A stretch of 64,000 nt of DNA, from contig CAJYTK010000006.1 of the NCBI GenBank assembly GCA_913777615.1, positions 124,001 through 188,000 on the forward strand, given 5' to 3'. Origin of the DNA: an uncultured Agrobacterium sp. (GTDB lineage Bacteria; Pseudomonadota; Alphaproteobacteria; Rhizobiales; Rhizobiaceae). The translations under genes were made by a program, and so were the position numbers. Positions 16,652-25,183 of this stretch are shown in pieces (the first letter of the stretch is position 1; each line of letters starts with the position of its first letter). The notes under the pieces are model-generated. The model was not told the origin of the DNA. It saw only the letters and a program-made list of their open reading frames with translations, and made no database searches.

Positions 16652-18469
16652 TCAGAACGTGCTGGATGACGACAAGCGACCCGACAGCGCGTCTTGCGCC
16701 GCAATCTCTTCACCCAGGACTTCCCACTGCTCGATATGCTTGTAGATGACCACCTTGCGGCATAGCAACTCACCGTGCGTCCGGCAGAAGGTCTCGAGAT
16801 CCTGCTTCGGCGCGATCAGTTCGACGCACATGGTGAGATTGGGGTTCTGGATCTCCACACCTTCTGACTGCATCTTGCCGTGGTTGCTGTATCCGAACGT
16901 CGTGTGATGAGCGACCGCATTGATGATCCCTGCCGCTTTCGCCTGGATCACAAGTTCACGATAGAGCGGCTTGCTGCCGAACCAGCGCTTAGCCGCCTTC
17001 ACTTTCTCCCCAGGGCGAAGATAGATGCGCACCATGCCGAATTCGCGTGAGGAGACGGTGTGGGTCATGACGATAGGCCTTTCGGTCAGATTGGAGTGAA
17101 TGGAGAGGGAATTTGCATGCGTTGCCACAGGCGCGGGCGTTCTGCCGCCCTTCGTGCGGATCGCGCGCACCGGAACACCGGTCGGCAGGTCCGAACCAGC
17201 CGATTTGACGACGCCGATACGCTGAGACAAATAGATGCTCGAATGGCCGCTGAAGAGGTAGGCGAGAAAGCAGGCGGTGGCGATATAGACGCCATGGGTG
17301 GCCCCGAAGAGTTCAATCCCCATGACCATGCAGGCAAGTGGCGTGTTCGTTGCGCCAGCAAAGACGGCGACGAAGCCAAGTCCCGCCATCAAATCGACCG
17401 GGGCGCCGAGAAGCCCGCCGAGCGCACTGCCAAGCCCTGCACCGATGAAAAACAGCGGCGTCACCTCACCACCCTTGAAGCCGGCCGAGAGTGTGATGAT
17501 CGTGAACAGTGCCTTCCACAACCAGCTCCAGTAATCGACGTGATCAGGGCGGAAGAAGCCGAGAATGGTCGGGTCCGCCGGATCAGGCGACCAGACCCCC
17601 AAGCCGAGATAGGCTCGAGTTCCAAGAAGATAGGTCAGGCCGATCAGGACCAGCCCTGCGAGGACGGGCCTTAGCGGCGCGTACCTGATCACCTTTTTCA
17701 AGAGGGCCGACAGATCGTGGCTGGCCTCGGCAAAGAGATGGGCGACCAACCCGAATATCACCCCTGCCAGAGAGACTTTCGCCAGTAGCCAACCGTCGAG
17801 ATTGAAGGCGCCGCCGATATCGAAATTGGACAGATAGGCGATATGATACTGGATATGACCGATTCCCCAGGCATGACAGGTCCAGTCGGCCAAGATGGCC
17901 GCCATCAGAGCAGGCAGAAGGGCCTCATATTGCATGCGCCCGATGGTCAGCACCTCCAGCGCAAAGATCGCGCCGGCGATCGGCGTTCCGAAGACTGCCC
18001 CAAACCCTGCCGCGATACCTGCCATCAGCAGGATGCGGATGTCGGCGGTTGATAGCTTGAACAGTTTGGCTAAGGCGCTGGCGATACTACCGCCCAGCTG
18101 AACCGCCGTTCCTTCGCGTCCGGCCGACCCTCCGACAAGATGGGTGAGTACAGTCGAGACGAGGACGAAGGGCGCCATGCGTAGCGGCACGCCGCCACCT
18201 GGCTCATGGATCTGGTCGACGATAAGATTGTTGCCGGCCTCAGCCGTCCCGCCGAAGCGCCCGTAGGCCCAGACCATGGCAAAACCGGCGATCGGCATCA
18301 GAAAGATCAGCCAGGGATAGGCGAAGCGCAGTTCCGTGGCGCGATCGAGGCTCCAGAGGAAAAAGGCGACAAGGGACCCGACAATCATCGCCATCGGGAC
18401 GGTGACCGCAACCCATTTGCCGATGCTCTGGATTTGCTGAAGGCGCAGGCTGGAAAACTGACGGATCAT
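16652..18469 (-). CDS. CLC-type fluoride/proton antiporter fused to DUF190
   Basis: A fusion of about 605 residues. The N-terminal ~430 residues form a CLC channel/antiporter with the gating glutamate in [16 protein letters not shown] and the segment [26 protein letters not shown] typical of CLC-F fluoride exporters. After a linker, the last ~130 residues ([36 protein letters not shown]...[20 protein letters not shown]) are a DUF190 domain, a PII-like fold linked to CrcB. Fluoride specificity follows from the motif, the crcB neighbour and the riboswitch. The ATG at 18469 has GGAG about 10 bases upstream; a GTG at 18496 is the longer alternative. Confidence 0.88.
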   Translation of the reverse strand: MIRQFSSLRLQQIQSIGKWVAVTVPMAMIVGSLVAFFLWSLDRATELRFAYPWLIFLMPIAGFAMVWAYGRFGGTAEAGNNLIVDQIHEPGGGVPLRMAPFVLVSTVLTHLVGGSAGREGTAVQLGGSIASALAKLFKLSTADIRILLMAGIAAGFGAVFGTPIAGAIFALEVLTIGRMQYEALLPALMAAILADWTCHAWGIGHIQYHIAYLSNFDIGGAFNLDGWLLAKVSLAGVIFGLVAHLFAEASHDLSALLKKVIRYAPLRPVLAGLVLIGLTYLLGTRAYLGLGVWSPDPADPTILGFFRPDHVDYWSWLWKALFTIITLSAGFKGGEVTPLFFIGAGLGSALGGLLGAPVDLMAGLGFVAVFAGATNTPLACMVMGIELFGATHGVYIATACFLAYLFSGHSSIYLSQRIGVVKSAGSDLPTGVPVRAIRTKGGRTPAPVATHANSLSIHSNLTERPIVMTHTVSSREFGMVRIYLRPGEKVKAAKRWFGSKPLYRELVIQAKAAGIINAVAHHTTFGYSNHGKMQSEGVEIQNPNLTMCVELIAPKQDLETFCRTHGELLCRKVVIYKHIEQWEVLGEEIAAQDALSGRLSSSSTF

Positions 18470-18568
18470 CACGCGAGCGCTCCAGAAAAAGCGCACGCCA
18501 CAACGACGATCGAATTCGATAGTTGGTAATCTGACACAACTCTACCCCTCTGCCGGCTGCGGCAAGTT

Positions 18569-18625
18569 GAGTAGGAGTCATCAGCTTCATCCTGCGAAGC
18601 GGTTCGGCCACCATGGCCAGGCAGA
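18569..18625 (-). ncRNA. Fluoride riboswitch (crcB motif)
   Basis: On the minus strand, about 70-100 nt before the CLC gene, the sequence runs GGCCATGGTGGCCGAACCGC, then a short hairpin, then GCTGATGACTCCTACT. The 3' block CUGAUGACUCCUAC and the GAACCGC junction match the conserved parts of fluoride riboswitches of the crcB class, including the pseudoknot partners. A GC-rich hairpin (GCCGCAGCCGGC) follows and may be the expression platform. Position directly upstream of clc-DUF190 and crcB agrees. Edges are approximate. Confidence 0.88.
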
Positions 18626-18861
18626 ATCCATTACCGGAAACTTGAGTAGATGAAGTCTGGTGCCGCGTCAACATGGCCGAAGCTGCAGCGGCAGCCGGAA
18701 AGGCGCGGATCAGATGCTAGCCGCTTGTCATGCGACGCAGGACATCTGTCCGGAAATAAAAATGCTGTGCCAAAGCACCAACGGCGTGCGCAGCGATCGT
18801 CGCCCGCAGGATCGCCTTCAATACCTGTGAAGTGCGCAATGCGGTACCAAGCCGAAAGCTG
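18626..18861. other. Intergenic between scpB end and fluoride riboswitch
   Basis: About 240 bp that should contain the promoter of the fluoride operon on the minus strand and the 3' end region of the scpB transcript. I see no gene and no clear terminator here. Confidence 0.4.
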
Positions 18862-19554
18862 TCAATCTTCCAACATGTCGTCCCCGATGGCCGGGTCAGT
18901 ATCCACCGAGCCACCCTGCTTACTTAAGAGACCAGCGTCTTCCAGCGCCTCGATATTTGGCAGGTCCCGCAATGTCTCCATGCCAAAGGCCGAGAGGAAA
19001 TATGGCGTCGTGACATAGGTATATGGGGCGCCCGGAGTGGGGCTCCGTGGGCCGGAGCCGATAAAACCTGCTCCACGCAAACCGCCGATCGTATCGCGGC
19101 TGACGTCCTTGCCAAATATCTTTGACAACTCACCGCGCGTGATTGGCTGGTAATATCCGACAGCCATCAGCACCATCGCCTCAGATTCAGACAACGCTGC
19201 CACACCGCCTCGCGGAGGCGCGGACGAAGCACGGATCGTCTCGGCAAACCTTGGTCGGCTCCGGTGTTGCCACCCGCCTGCGACCGAGACCAGTTCATAA
19301 GGGCGATCTCGCAGCTCTCCGACCAGGTCGTCGATCAGCAGGTCGATGCTGCAGTCTTTGCCGACCACCCGCGCCAGAGTCTCGCGGCTGACCGGCTCGG
19401 AGGACGCAAAGATGACCGCCTCGACCCGCATCATCCATTCCCGCCAGCGCATTTCCGACGGCAAGTCCAGGAGCTCGCGATCATACAGGATCTCCTGCTT
19501 GCGTTCCTCGGCTTTACGGCGGGGTTTGGCTGCGCGCGCTCCTGCCATTGTCAC
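18862..19554 (-). CDS. scpB: SMC-Scp complex subunit ScpB-like protein
   Basis: A 230-residue ScpB-type protein made of tandem winged helices: MMRVEAVIFASSEPVSRETLARVVGK...LIDDLVGEL is the first domain, ALSESEAMVLMAVGYYQPITRGELSKIFGKDVSRDTIGGLRGAGFI the second. Chromosomal ScpB works with SMC and ScpA in chromosome condensation; this accessory copy sits next to DUF1403 and a tyrosine recombinase, an arrangement recurrent on rhizobial plasmids. Its stop is in an AT-rich gap and its start overlaps the DUF1403 stop by 4 bp. No accessory ScpA or SMC is nearby, so a plasmid-specific role is likely. Confidence 0.85.
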   Translation of the reverse strand: MTMAGARAAKPRRKAEERKQEILYDRELLDLPSEMRWREWMMRVEAVIFASSEPVSRETLARVVGKDCSIDLLIDDLVGELRDRPYELVSVAGGWQHRSRPRFAETIRASSAPPRGGVAALSESEAMVLMAVGYYQPITRGELSKIFGKDVSRDTIGGLRGAGFIGSGPRSPTPGAPYTYVTTPYFLSAFGMETLRDLPNIEALEDAGLLSKQGGSVDTDPAIGDDMLED

Positions 19555-20516
19555 AATCCAAATATTCGGAAGGAGGACCGGCCCGAGAGCTCGCGTATCG
19601 CCTCAAAGCCTTCGAGCCGCTCGAACAGCCGGCTTGCCGCCCATCGTGACAGGCTGGCCCCGGCTGCCGAAGCGGATACAGCGTCTTCGTTCAACAGCCG
19701 ACGGATGACCGGTTCAGCTCCTCTGGTCCTGACTTTGGCTGCGATGGCCAACAAACGGCTAGCGCGGCGATCGATCTCCACAGCGGAACGAAGTGCCAGT
19801 TCGGCGCCATCGACAATCGCCATGCAGATCGCTTTCGAATAGGTTGACTCACCCGGCTTGACGCGACCCCGGCCACCGATGGTGCGGAAAGCTGGGCCAA
19901 AGCGCTCGGGTAGCACCAGGGGAACTGGTTGAGACCAGTTCAGCTTCTGAGCCAGCACCATCTCGCCCAGACCAAGTGCTAACACTTCTGCGTCCGGGCG
20001 AGCCGTAGAAATCGCCATTATAAGGTCCGCCACCGCGAAAGGTGCCGAACGCCCGGACTGGATGGCAGAATCAACGAGATCAGGGACCGAGGCAAGATTG
20101 TCGTCCCACCGGATCGATAGAAGCGTGGCCAATTCCTTTATAAACGATGTGCCCGGCATGCCGATCCGGCGGGATAGCATTCGTGTGGCCAAAAACAGCT
20201 TCCCGGCAGGACCGGGATCACCGTCCGCGGGCGTCAACAAAACGGCGTCCCGCAGCGCGGGCTCTTCCTCGTTGCGACCGAGCATCCTGGCCGCGACGGC
20301 GGCTGACTTGAGAGCAAGACGATCACGCCAGCAGCCTATCCATGGTGTATTCGAACGGATCAAATCGTCGAGTGATTTCAGCGCGATACCTGCGGCGAAA
20401 GCAGCATCCCGCTCGTCAATGTCACGGCCACGCGCCAGCGCCCAGCTTGGGAGGTGGCCGGGCCATGTGGAGGTGGCAGAGGACGCAGATGTGATCGAAT
20501 ACATGCGCAGCAGCAT
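19551..20516 (-). CDS. DUF1403 family protein
   Basis: A 321-residue protein of the DUF1403 family, largely helical (ERDAAFAAGIALKSLDDLIRSNTPWIGCWRDRLALKSAAVAARMLGR, ending with LSRWAASRLFERLEGFEAIRELSGRSSFRIFGL). It is found next to scpB and a phage-type integrase on rhizobial plasmids; function is unknown. Translation is probably coupled to scpB by the overlap. It reads away from the palindrome at 20582-20610, which could serve as its operator. Confidence 0.8.
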   Translation of the reverse strand: MLLRMYSITSASSATSTWPGHLPSWALARGRDIDERDAAFAAGIALKSLDDLIRSNTPWIGCWRDRLALKSAAVAARMLGRNEEEPALRDAVLLTPADGDPGPAGKLFLATRMLSRRIGMPGTSFIKELATLLSIRWDDNLASVPDLVDSAIQSGRSAPFAVADLIMAISTARPDAEVLALGLGEMVLAQKLNWSQPVPLVLPERFGPAFRTIGGRGRVKPGESTYSKAICMAIVDGAELALRSAVEIDRRASRLLAIAAKVRTRGAEPVIRRLLNEDAVSASAAGASLSRWAASRLFERLEGFEAIRELSGRSSFRIFGL

Positions 20517-20581
20517 AAATCAGATGTGCGGTTTTTGCTAGTTTTTTCCTAATAAACCGCACAGCCTGTCGCGAAGATAAA

Positions 20582-20610
20582 ACGTCCGATAATATTGCAT
20601 TATCGGACGT
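20582..20610. repeat. Perfect 12-bp-arm palindrome upstream of integrase
   Basis: Arms ACGTCCGATAAT and ATTATCGGACGT separated by the 5-bp spacer ATTGC, lying between the DUF1403 start and the recombinase start. The inner core CCGATAA-N7-TTATCGG recurs at 21873-21893 on the other side of the recombinase gene. It could be a recombination (core) site or an operator shared by the divergent genes. The repeat is seen directly; the role is inferred. Confidence 0.8.
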
Positions 20611-20629
20611 CTTGCTCCTTATATAGAGA

Positions 20630-21763
20630 ATGGCCCAAATCATCGAGCAGAACACCGAAATTCATGTCGAGGAGACCTCAGCGCCGTCTCTCACCACGGC
20701 GCCTGAGCGCGATGTTTCTGCTCCGGAGGTGTCGGGCGAAAGCCCCCTCCCCTCTCTCACCGTTCAGGACCAGACGCCCGCCCATCTTGCAAGCCTTGCT
20801 GATCGCGCCCGGGGTTATGTTGAAGCCGCCAGTTCCGCCAATACGCGCAAAGCCTACGCCGCCGACTGGAAGCATTTTGCTGCTTGGTGCCGGCGGTCCA
20901 ATCTTTCTCCGCTCCCCCCGCACCCGCAAACAGTTGGGCTCTATATCACCGCCTGCGCCTCCGGGACGGCCGAGAGAGGAGCCAAGGCCAATTCCGTTTC
21001 CACAATCGAGCGCCGCCTTTCGTCCCTGTCATGGAATTATGCGCAGCGGGGGCTCGCCCTCGATCGTAGGGACCGTCACATTGCGACGGTGATGGCCGGC
21101 ATCCGCAACAGCCATGCCCGGCCGCCGGTCCAGAAGGAAGCTGTCATGGCCGAAGACATCATCGGCATGGTCGAGACGCTCGACCGCGGTTCTCTGCGCG
21201 GCCTGCGCGACCGCGCTATGTTGCTGGTCGGCTTTGCCGGTGGTCTTCGTCGCTCCGAGATCGTTGGCCTTGATCTGAAGGCAGGCCAGACCGAAGACGG
21301 GCGCGGCTGGATCGAAATCCTCGACAAGGGGATGCTCGTCACATTGCGCGGCAAAACCGGATGGCGAGAGGTTGAGGTGGGTCGCGGCTCGTCTGACGCG
21401 ACCTGCCCGGTCGCCGCGATCGAGATGTGGGTCAAGTTCGCCAAGCTTGCGCACGGTCCCCTCTTCCGTCGCGTGACGGGACAAGGCAAAGCAGTTGGGC
21501 CAGAACGGCTGAATGACAAGGAGGTAGCCCGGCTGGTGAAGCGGGCTGCGTTGGCGGCCGGCGTTCGCGGTGATCTCAGCGAGATCGAGCGTGCGTTTAA
21601 GTTCTCCGGTCACTCCCTTCGTGCTGGCCTCGCCTCTTCTGCCGAAGTCGATGAGCGGTACGTCCAGAAGCAACTGGGGCACGCGTCCGCAGAGATGACC
21701 CGCCGATATCAGAGACGACGTGATCGCTTCCGCGTGAATTTGACCAAGGCATCAGGGCTTTAG
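20630..21763 (+). CDS. Tyrosine recombinase/integrase
   Basis: A 377-residue tyrosine recombinase. After an extended N-terminus comes the SAM-like core-binding domain (about 60-165, ANTRKAYAADWKHFAAWCRR). The catalytic domain carries R207 in FAGGLRRSEI, H328 and R331 in SGHSLRAGLA, H351 in QLGHAS and the nucleophile Y360 in MTRRYQRR. All active-site residues are present. It lies between two related palindromes (20582-20610 and 21873-21893), plausible substrates for it. In plasmid context it may resolve multimers or integrate accessory DNA. Confidence 0.92.
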   Translation: MAQIIEQNTEIHVEETSAPSLTTAPERDVSAPEVSGESPLPSLTVQDQTPAHLASLADRARGYVEAASSANTRKAYAADWKHFAAWCRRSNLSPLPPHPQTVGLYITACASGTAERGAKANSVSTIERRLSSLSWNYAQRGLALDRRDRHIATVMAGIRNSHARPPVQKEAVMAEDIIGMVETLDRGSLRGLRDRAMLLVGFAGGLRRSEIVGLDLKAGQTEDGRGWIEILDKGMLVTLRGKTGWREVEVGRGSSDATCPVAAIEMWVKFAKLAHGPLFRRVTGQGKAVGPERLNDKEVARLVKRAALAAGVRGDLSEIERAFKFSGHSLRAGLASSAEVDERYVQKQLGHASAEMTRRYQRRRDRFRVNLTKASGL

Positions 21764-21872
21764 CTGCCCCCTCCCCTCCTCCGCGTGAAATCGTAAGCGG
21801 AGATTTCAGTGCCGAATTCCTCGCTTAGCGCTTCAATTGAAATCGGGAGCTAAAAGCCACAGCCGCTGACCC

Positions 21873-21893
21873 CCGATAAGTACCTCTTATCGG
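21873..21893. repeat. Palindrome sharing core with the upstream integrase site
   Basis: CCGATAAG and CTTATCGG separated by TACCT, located about 110 bp after the integrase stop. It has the same CCGATAA-N7-TTATCGG layout as the palindrome at 20582-20610 with a different spacer. It also sits just before the promoter of a toxin-antitoxin pair, so a regulatory function is the alternative. Confidence 0.7.
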
Positions 21894-21901
21894 CAGTTAT
21901 A

Positions 21902-21920
21902 TGTACATATCGATTGTACA
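21902..21920. promoter_or_regulatory. Putative antitoxin operator
   Basis: Two TGTACA boxes separated by 7 bp (TATCGAT), about 50 bp before the antitoxin start. Phd/YefM antitoxins usually repress their own operons at short palindromes near the promoter; position and symmetry fit, but binding is inferred. Confidence 0.5.
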
Positions 21921-21970
21921 CTTGTTTCCAGCGTGGTATCGTGACGTTAACCTTGAAATCGGAGCCGACG

Positions 21971-22264
21971 ATGCCCCAGACGCACTACAAGATCAGCGAG
22001 GCGCGCAAGAACTTTGCCGAGGTTCTTGAAAGGGCCAACCACGGTGAAGAGATCATCATCATGCGCGGCAATGAGGTCTATGCCCGTGTCGGTCCCGCAG
22101 ATCGATCCGGTAAGCGACCTTTTGGGCTGCTGGCGCAGCGGGGACTTCCGGACGACCTCTTTAATGAGCACGATGCCGAGCAGGCCGCAATCGACGCCGG
22201 TGACTGGAATGATGACATCGGGATCTTTCACGGTAAGCCGGTCGATGGCGGGAAGGGCCCGTGA
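21971..22264 (+). CDS. Phd/YefM-family antitoxin
   Basis: An antitoxin of about 97 residues. The N-terminal Phd/YefM DNA-binding fold is clear (MPQTHYKISEARKNFAEVLERANHGEEIIIMRGNEVYARVGP) and the C-terminal tail (DLFNEHDAEQAAIDAGDWNDDIG) is acidic, as expected for toxin neutralisation. The ATG at 21971 is preferred over an upstream in-frame start because it begins the conserved domain. It overlaps the PIN toxin by 4 bp. It probably autoregulates through the TGTACA boxes upstream. Confidence 0.88.
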   Translation: MPQTHYKISEARKNFAEVLERANHGEEIIIMRGNEVYARVGPADRSGKRPFGLLAQRGLPDDLFNEHDAEQAAIDAGDWNDDIGIFHGKPVDGGKGP

Positions 22265-22638
22265 AGCTCCTGCTCGACAGCCATGCCGTCTATTGGTGGA
22301 CGATCGGCAGTGCTCGCCTTTCATCGCATGCACGCGCCCTCATCGAGGACAAGAGCAACACCGTGCTTGTCAGCGCCGTTTCTTTCTATGAACTCGACAA
22401 CAAGATGCGGCTGAAGAAGCTCGATCTCAAACCCCAGGAATTGCGTGCCGCTGTCACCGCCAGCGGCTTGCAAACCCTTGCCATCAACGACGTGCATGCA
22501 GAATTGGCAGCTGCGTTCGACTGGGAGCATCGCGACCCTTGGGACCGGATACTTGCTGCGCAAACCAGACTGGAGCACTGCGCACTGGTCTCAACAGACG
22601 TCGTCTTCGATGCGGTCCTGCACGAGCGGGTCTGGTAG
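22261..22638 (+). CDS. PIN-domain toxin (VapC type)
   Basis: A 125-residue PIN-domain ribonuclease toxin. LLLDSHAVYWW gives the first acidic residue, SAVSFYELDNKMRLKKL the second, and WEHRDPWDRILAAQ the third set, all expected metal ligands. VapC-type toxins cleave specific RNAs and are held by the antitoxin. It overlaps the upstream Phd-type antitoxin and is followed 9 bp later by a second antitoxin-like gene. All catalytic acids are present, so it should be functional. Confidence 0.9.
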   Translation: MKLLLDSHAVYWWTIGSARLSSHARALIEDKSNTVLVSAVSFYELDNKMRLKKLDLKPQELRAAVTASGLQTLAINDVHAELAAAFDWEHRDPWDRILAAQTRLEHCALVSTDVVFDAVLHERVW

Positions 22639-22647
22639 GAGAGAGCA

Positions 22648-22896
22648 ATGAAAATTCTTGTCGAGGTAACGGAGGCGACGGAGCGGCTTGAGGAATTGAT
22701 TGAGCTGGCACTCCTAGGCGATGAGATCGTAATTTGCCGCGACGAAAGACCCTTGGCGAGGCTAACACCAATCCACCAAAATGTGGACGCTTTTCAGAAA
22801 TCCCTGGATTTAGCAGCAGAAGGTCGCAAAAGCGTGCCGGTTGGGGCAACCTCCGACCACTCCGATTTTTATGATGAAAACGGGCTGCCCAAATGA
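22648..22896 (+). CDS. Orphan Phd/YefM-like antitoxin
   Basis: An 82-residue protein resembling YefM/Phd antitoxins (TEATERLEELIELALLGDEIVICRDERPLARLTPI, then FYDENGLPK). No toxin follows: the next gene is an integrase whose start overlaps this stop by 4 bp. It may be the surviving half of a second module whose toxin was lost or replaced by integrase insertion, or it may act as a regulator of the integrase. Confidence 0.75.
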   Translation: MKILVEVTEATERLEELIELALLGDEIVICRDERPLARLTPIHQNVDAFQKSLDLAAEGRKSVPVGATSDHSDFYDENGLPK

Positions 22897-24020
22897 ATGG
22901 TCTTGTCAGCCGTGCTCATCAACTTGACACGATTGCCGCAGTCCTCCCGATGGAACGGCGCGACGAACTCGCTGAGCTCCTGACCGATCAGGATATCGAA
23001 ACGCTCAAGCATCTTGTCGATGAAGGAATGGGTGAGAACACGCTTCGCGCACTGACGTCGGACCTGGCGTACCTGCAGGCGTGGTGCCTCGCGTCGACTG
23101 GAAACAGCCTTCCCTGGCCCGCGCCGGAAGCACTTCTCCTGAAGTTCGTTGCCCATCATCTGTGGGACCCGGAGCGCCGGGTCGAAAATTCCGACCACGG
23201 CATGCCGCAACATGTCGATCGGTTGCTGCGTGATCAGGGGTTTCTCAAGTCACTTGGTCCGCATGCGCCGGACACCGTGCGCCGGCGTCTTGCGTCCTGG
23301 TCAACTCTTACCAAATGGCGCGGTGTCACCGGCGAGTTCGCCTCCCCTGCCCTGAAGCAAGCCATTCGCTTGGCGGTTCGCGCGACACCGCGACCACGAA
23401 AGCGCAAGAGCGCAAAAGCCGTGACGGGTGATGTGCTGGCGAAGCTTCTTGCCTCATGCGGTAGTAACAGTCTGCGCGATCTCCGCGACACGGCTATTCT
23501 CATGGTGGCATTCGCATCAGGTGGCCGCAGACGCAGTGAAATTGCAGGACTGCGCAAAGAACAACTGACAGAGGAGCAGTCGATCGAGCTGCCGGATGGC
23601 CCTCCCCTCGCCTCGCTATCCATCCATCTCGGCCGTACCAAAACCTCTGGCGCTGATCACGATGAGATCGTCTACCTCACGGGTCGACCGGTCGAAGCGC
23701 TTAATGCCTGGATGGAGGCAGCCAGCATCAAGTCAGGATCGATCTTTCGTAAAATTGATCGTTGGGGAAACTTGTCTCCTCGACCGCTCGATCCAAAGTC
23801 GGTCAATGACGTCGTCAAGCACCGCGCGGCGCTTGCTGGTCTCGACCCCGCAGAGTTTTCCGCGCATGGGCTGCGATCAGGGTATCTTACCGAGGCCGCC
23901 AATCGTGGCATTCCTCTGCCAGAAGCCATGGAGCAGTCGCGGCATCGATCCGTGCAGCAGGCATCAAGTTATTACAACAGTTCGACACGGCGAAATGGTC
24001 GCGCAGCTCGGATGCTGTGA
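22893..24020 (+). CDS. Tyrosine recombinase/integrase (second)
   Basis: A 375-residue site-specific recombinase distinct from the one at 20630. The N-terminal core-binding region is at about 40-165. The catalytic residues are R213 in SGGRRRSEIAGL, K250 in LGRTKTSG, H325 and R328 in AHGLRSGYL, H351 in SRHRSV and a Tyr at 360/361 in ASSYYNSS. The usual LGH is SRH here. It is translationally overlapped with the orphan antitoxin. The truncated ParB gene lies right after it, and the junction may mark where this gene or its element recombined. Confidence 0.9.
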   Translation: MNGLVSRAHQLDTIAAVLPMERRDELAELLTDQDIETLKHLVDEGMGENTLRALTSDLAYLQAWCLASTGNSLPWPAPEALLLKFVAHHLWDPERRVENSDHGMPQHVDRLLRDQGFLKSLGPHAPDTVRRRLASWSTLTKWRGVTGEFASPALKQAIRLAVRATPRPRKRKSAKAVTGDVLAKLLASCGSNSLRDLRDTAILMVAFASGGRRRSEIAGLRKEQLTEEQSIELPDGPPLASLSIHLGRTKTSGADHDEIVYLTGRPVEALNAWMEAASIKSGSIFRKIDRWGNLSPRPLDPKSVNDVVKHRAALAGLDPAEFSAHGLRSGYLTEAANRGIPLPEAMEQSRHRSVQQASSYYNSSTRRNGRAARML

Positions 24021-24098
24021 CAGAAAGCCACAGCAGCTGTTTACTACATACTCGCCAGTCGTGAGTCTTGGAGTATGCGCGGCGCCCGAGTAGTGTAA

Positions 24099-24884
24099 GT
24101 GCATACCGTCCTCCACTTCGCATCGCTTGTCGAAGACCTGACGGTGCAGCGCACAGCAGCCCTGCGGCTGGAATTTGCCAACAATCATCACGTCGCCCTG
24201 GCGAGTGTGGTGCATGCGCTCCTGTTGCAGACCGTCCTGACGCATTCCCGCGATCATTCCTGCCTCGATATCGTCTTGACCAGCAAATCGGTTGAAGCCA
24301 GCATGAAGGCACCGGCAAGCAATCTGGCAATCGCTGGCCTTGCCGAACTGGCCGAGCGCTTTGGCGATCATGTTCCTAGCAATCCCGCCGATATCTTCGA
24401 ATGGTGCCTTGAGCGCGATCAGCACGAGCTTGTCGAACTTCTGGCCTTCGCATCAGCTCATTCCATCGATGCGGTGAAGGACAAATACGACTTTCGCAAG
24501 ACGCAGCGTGCCCATGCCGAGATGCTGGCGGATGCGCTCGACCTCGACATGACGAACTATTTCGAGGCGACGGCGGAGAGCTACTTCAACCACCTCACCC
24601 GCGATGGAATCGAAGCGGCGCTGGTGGACATCAAGGGACCGAACTTCGCAAGTGGCGTCGGTCGGATGAAGAAGGCAGAGGCAGCAGCCTATGCCGAAGC
24701 CCAGACCAAAGGCACCGCATGGCTCCCCTCCCCCATCCTTCCAGCAAAGGCAGCGGCGATTGTTGCTGAGCGGTTGAGCGTCGATGATGACAGCGACGAC
24801 GAGGCGCACGGTGTAGCCGATGACGCTGGCGAGGTCGATCAGCTGGAAGATAAACTAATGCAGTTCCCCGAGGCGGCTGAGTAA
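24099..24884 (+). pseudogene. C-terminal remnant of a ParB-family plasmid protein
   Basis: 261 residues resembling the C-terminal half of the long ParB/RepB-like proteins of rhizobial plasmids (VVHALLLQTVL...; LTSKSVEASMKAPASNLAIAGLAELAERFGDHVP; YFEATAESYFNHLTRDGIEAAL). The N-terminal ParB nuclease-like domain and HTH are missing; the frame opens with GTG immediately after the integrase region. I infer a 5' deletion at or near 24020-24100. A short separate protein that reuses this domain is possible but less likely. Confidence 0.6.
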
Positions 24885-24896
24885 CGTCAGCCGTCG

Positions 24897-24926
24897 CCCG
24901 CCGCAGCGTCTCCCCGGTGCGGCGGG
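24897..24926 (+). terminator. GC-rich hairpin after the ParB remnant
   Basis: CCCGCCGCA pairs perfectly with TGCGGCGGG (9 bp) around a 12-nt loop and is followed by GTTTCCC. It resembles a rho-independent terminator with a weak T tract, 12 bp after the stop. Confidence 0.6.
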
Positions 24927-24997
24927 GTTTCCCTCGTCAGCATCCGTCTGAATTGCATGATGAGAGCCAATCGAGTATATCTTTTTAAGGAGACGAA

Positions 24998-25183
24998 ATG
25001 ACTACGCGCATCGAGAAGAACACCGAAATCGAACGCTGGATTAAACCTGCGAAGCCAGAGGACAAGCCGGAGTCCGGTTATGCCGCGTGGCTGGCAGAAG
25101 AAATCAATGAGGGCGTTGCGGAACTCGACGCCGGTAAAGGTCTTCCGGCTGCTGAGGTTTGGCAGGACCTCGGTCTCGAATGA
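24998..25183 (+). CDS. ParD-like antitoxin (small)
   Basis: A 61-residue acidic protein (MTTRIEKNTEIERWIKPAKPEDKPESGYAAWLAEEINEGVAELDAGKGLPAAEVWQDLGLE) with AAGGAGACGAA upstream of its ATG. It overlaps the downstream ParE-type toxin by 4 bp, which is the main evidence for its role. The C-terminal VAELDAGKGLPAAEVW matches the tail common in ParD and Phd antitoxins. No ribbon-helix-helix is certain in the first 30 residues. Confidence 0.78.
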   Translation: MTTRIEKNTEIERWIKPAKPEDKPESGYAAWLAEEINEGVAELDAGKGLPAAEVWQDLGLE

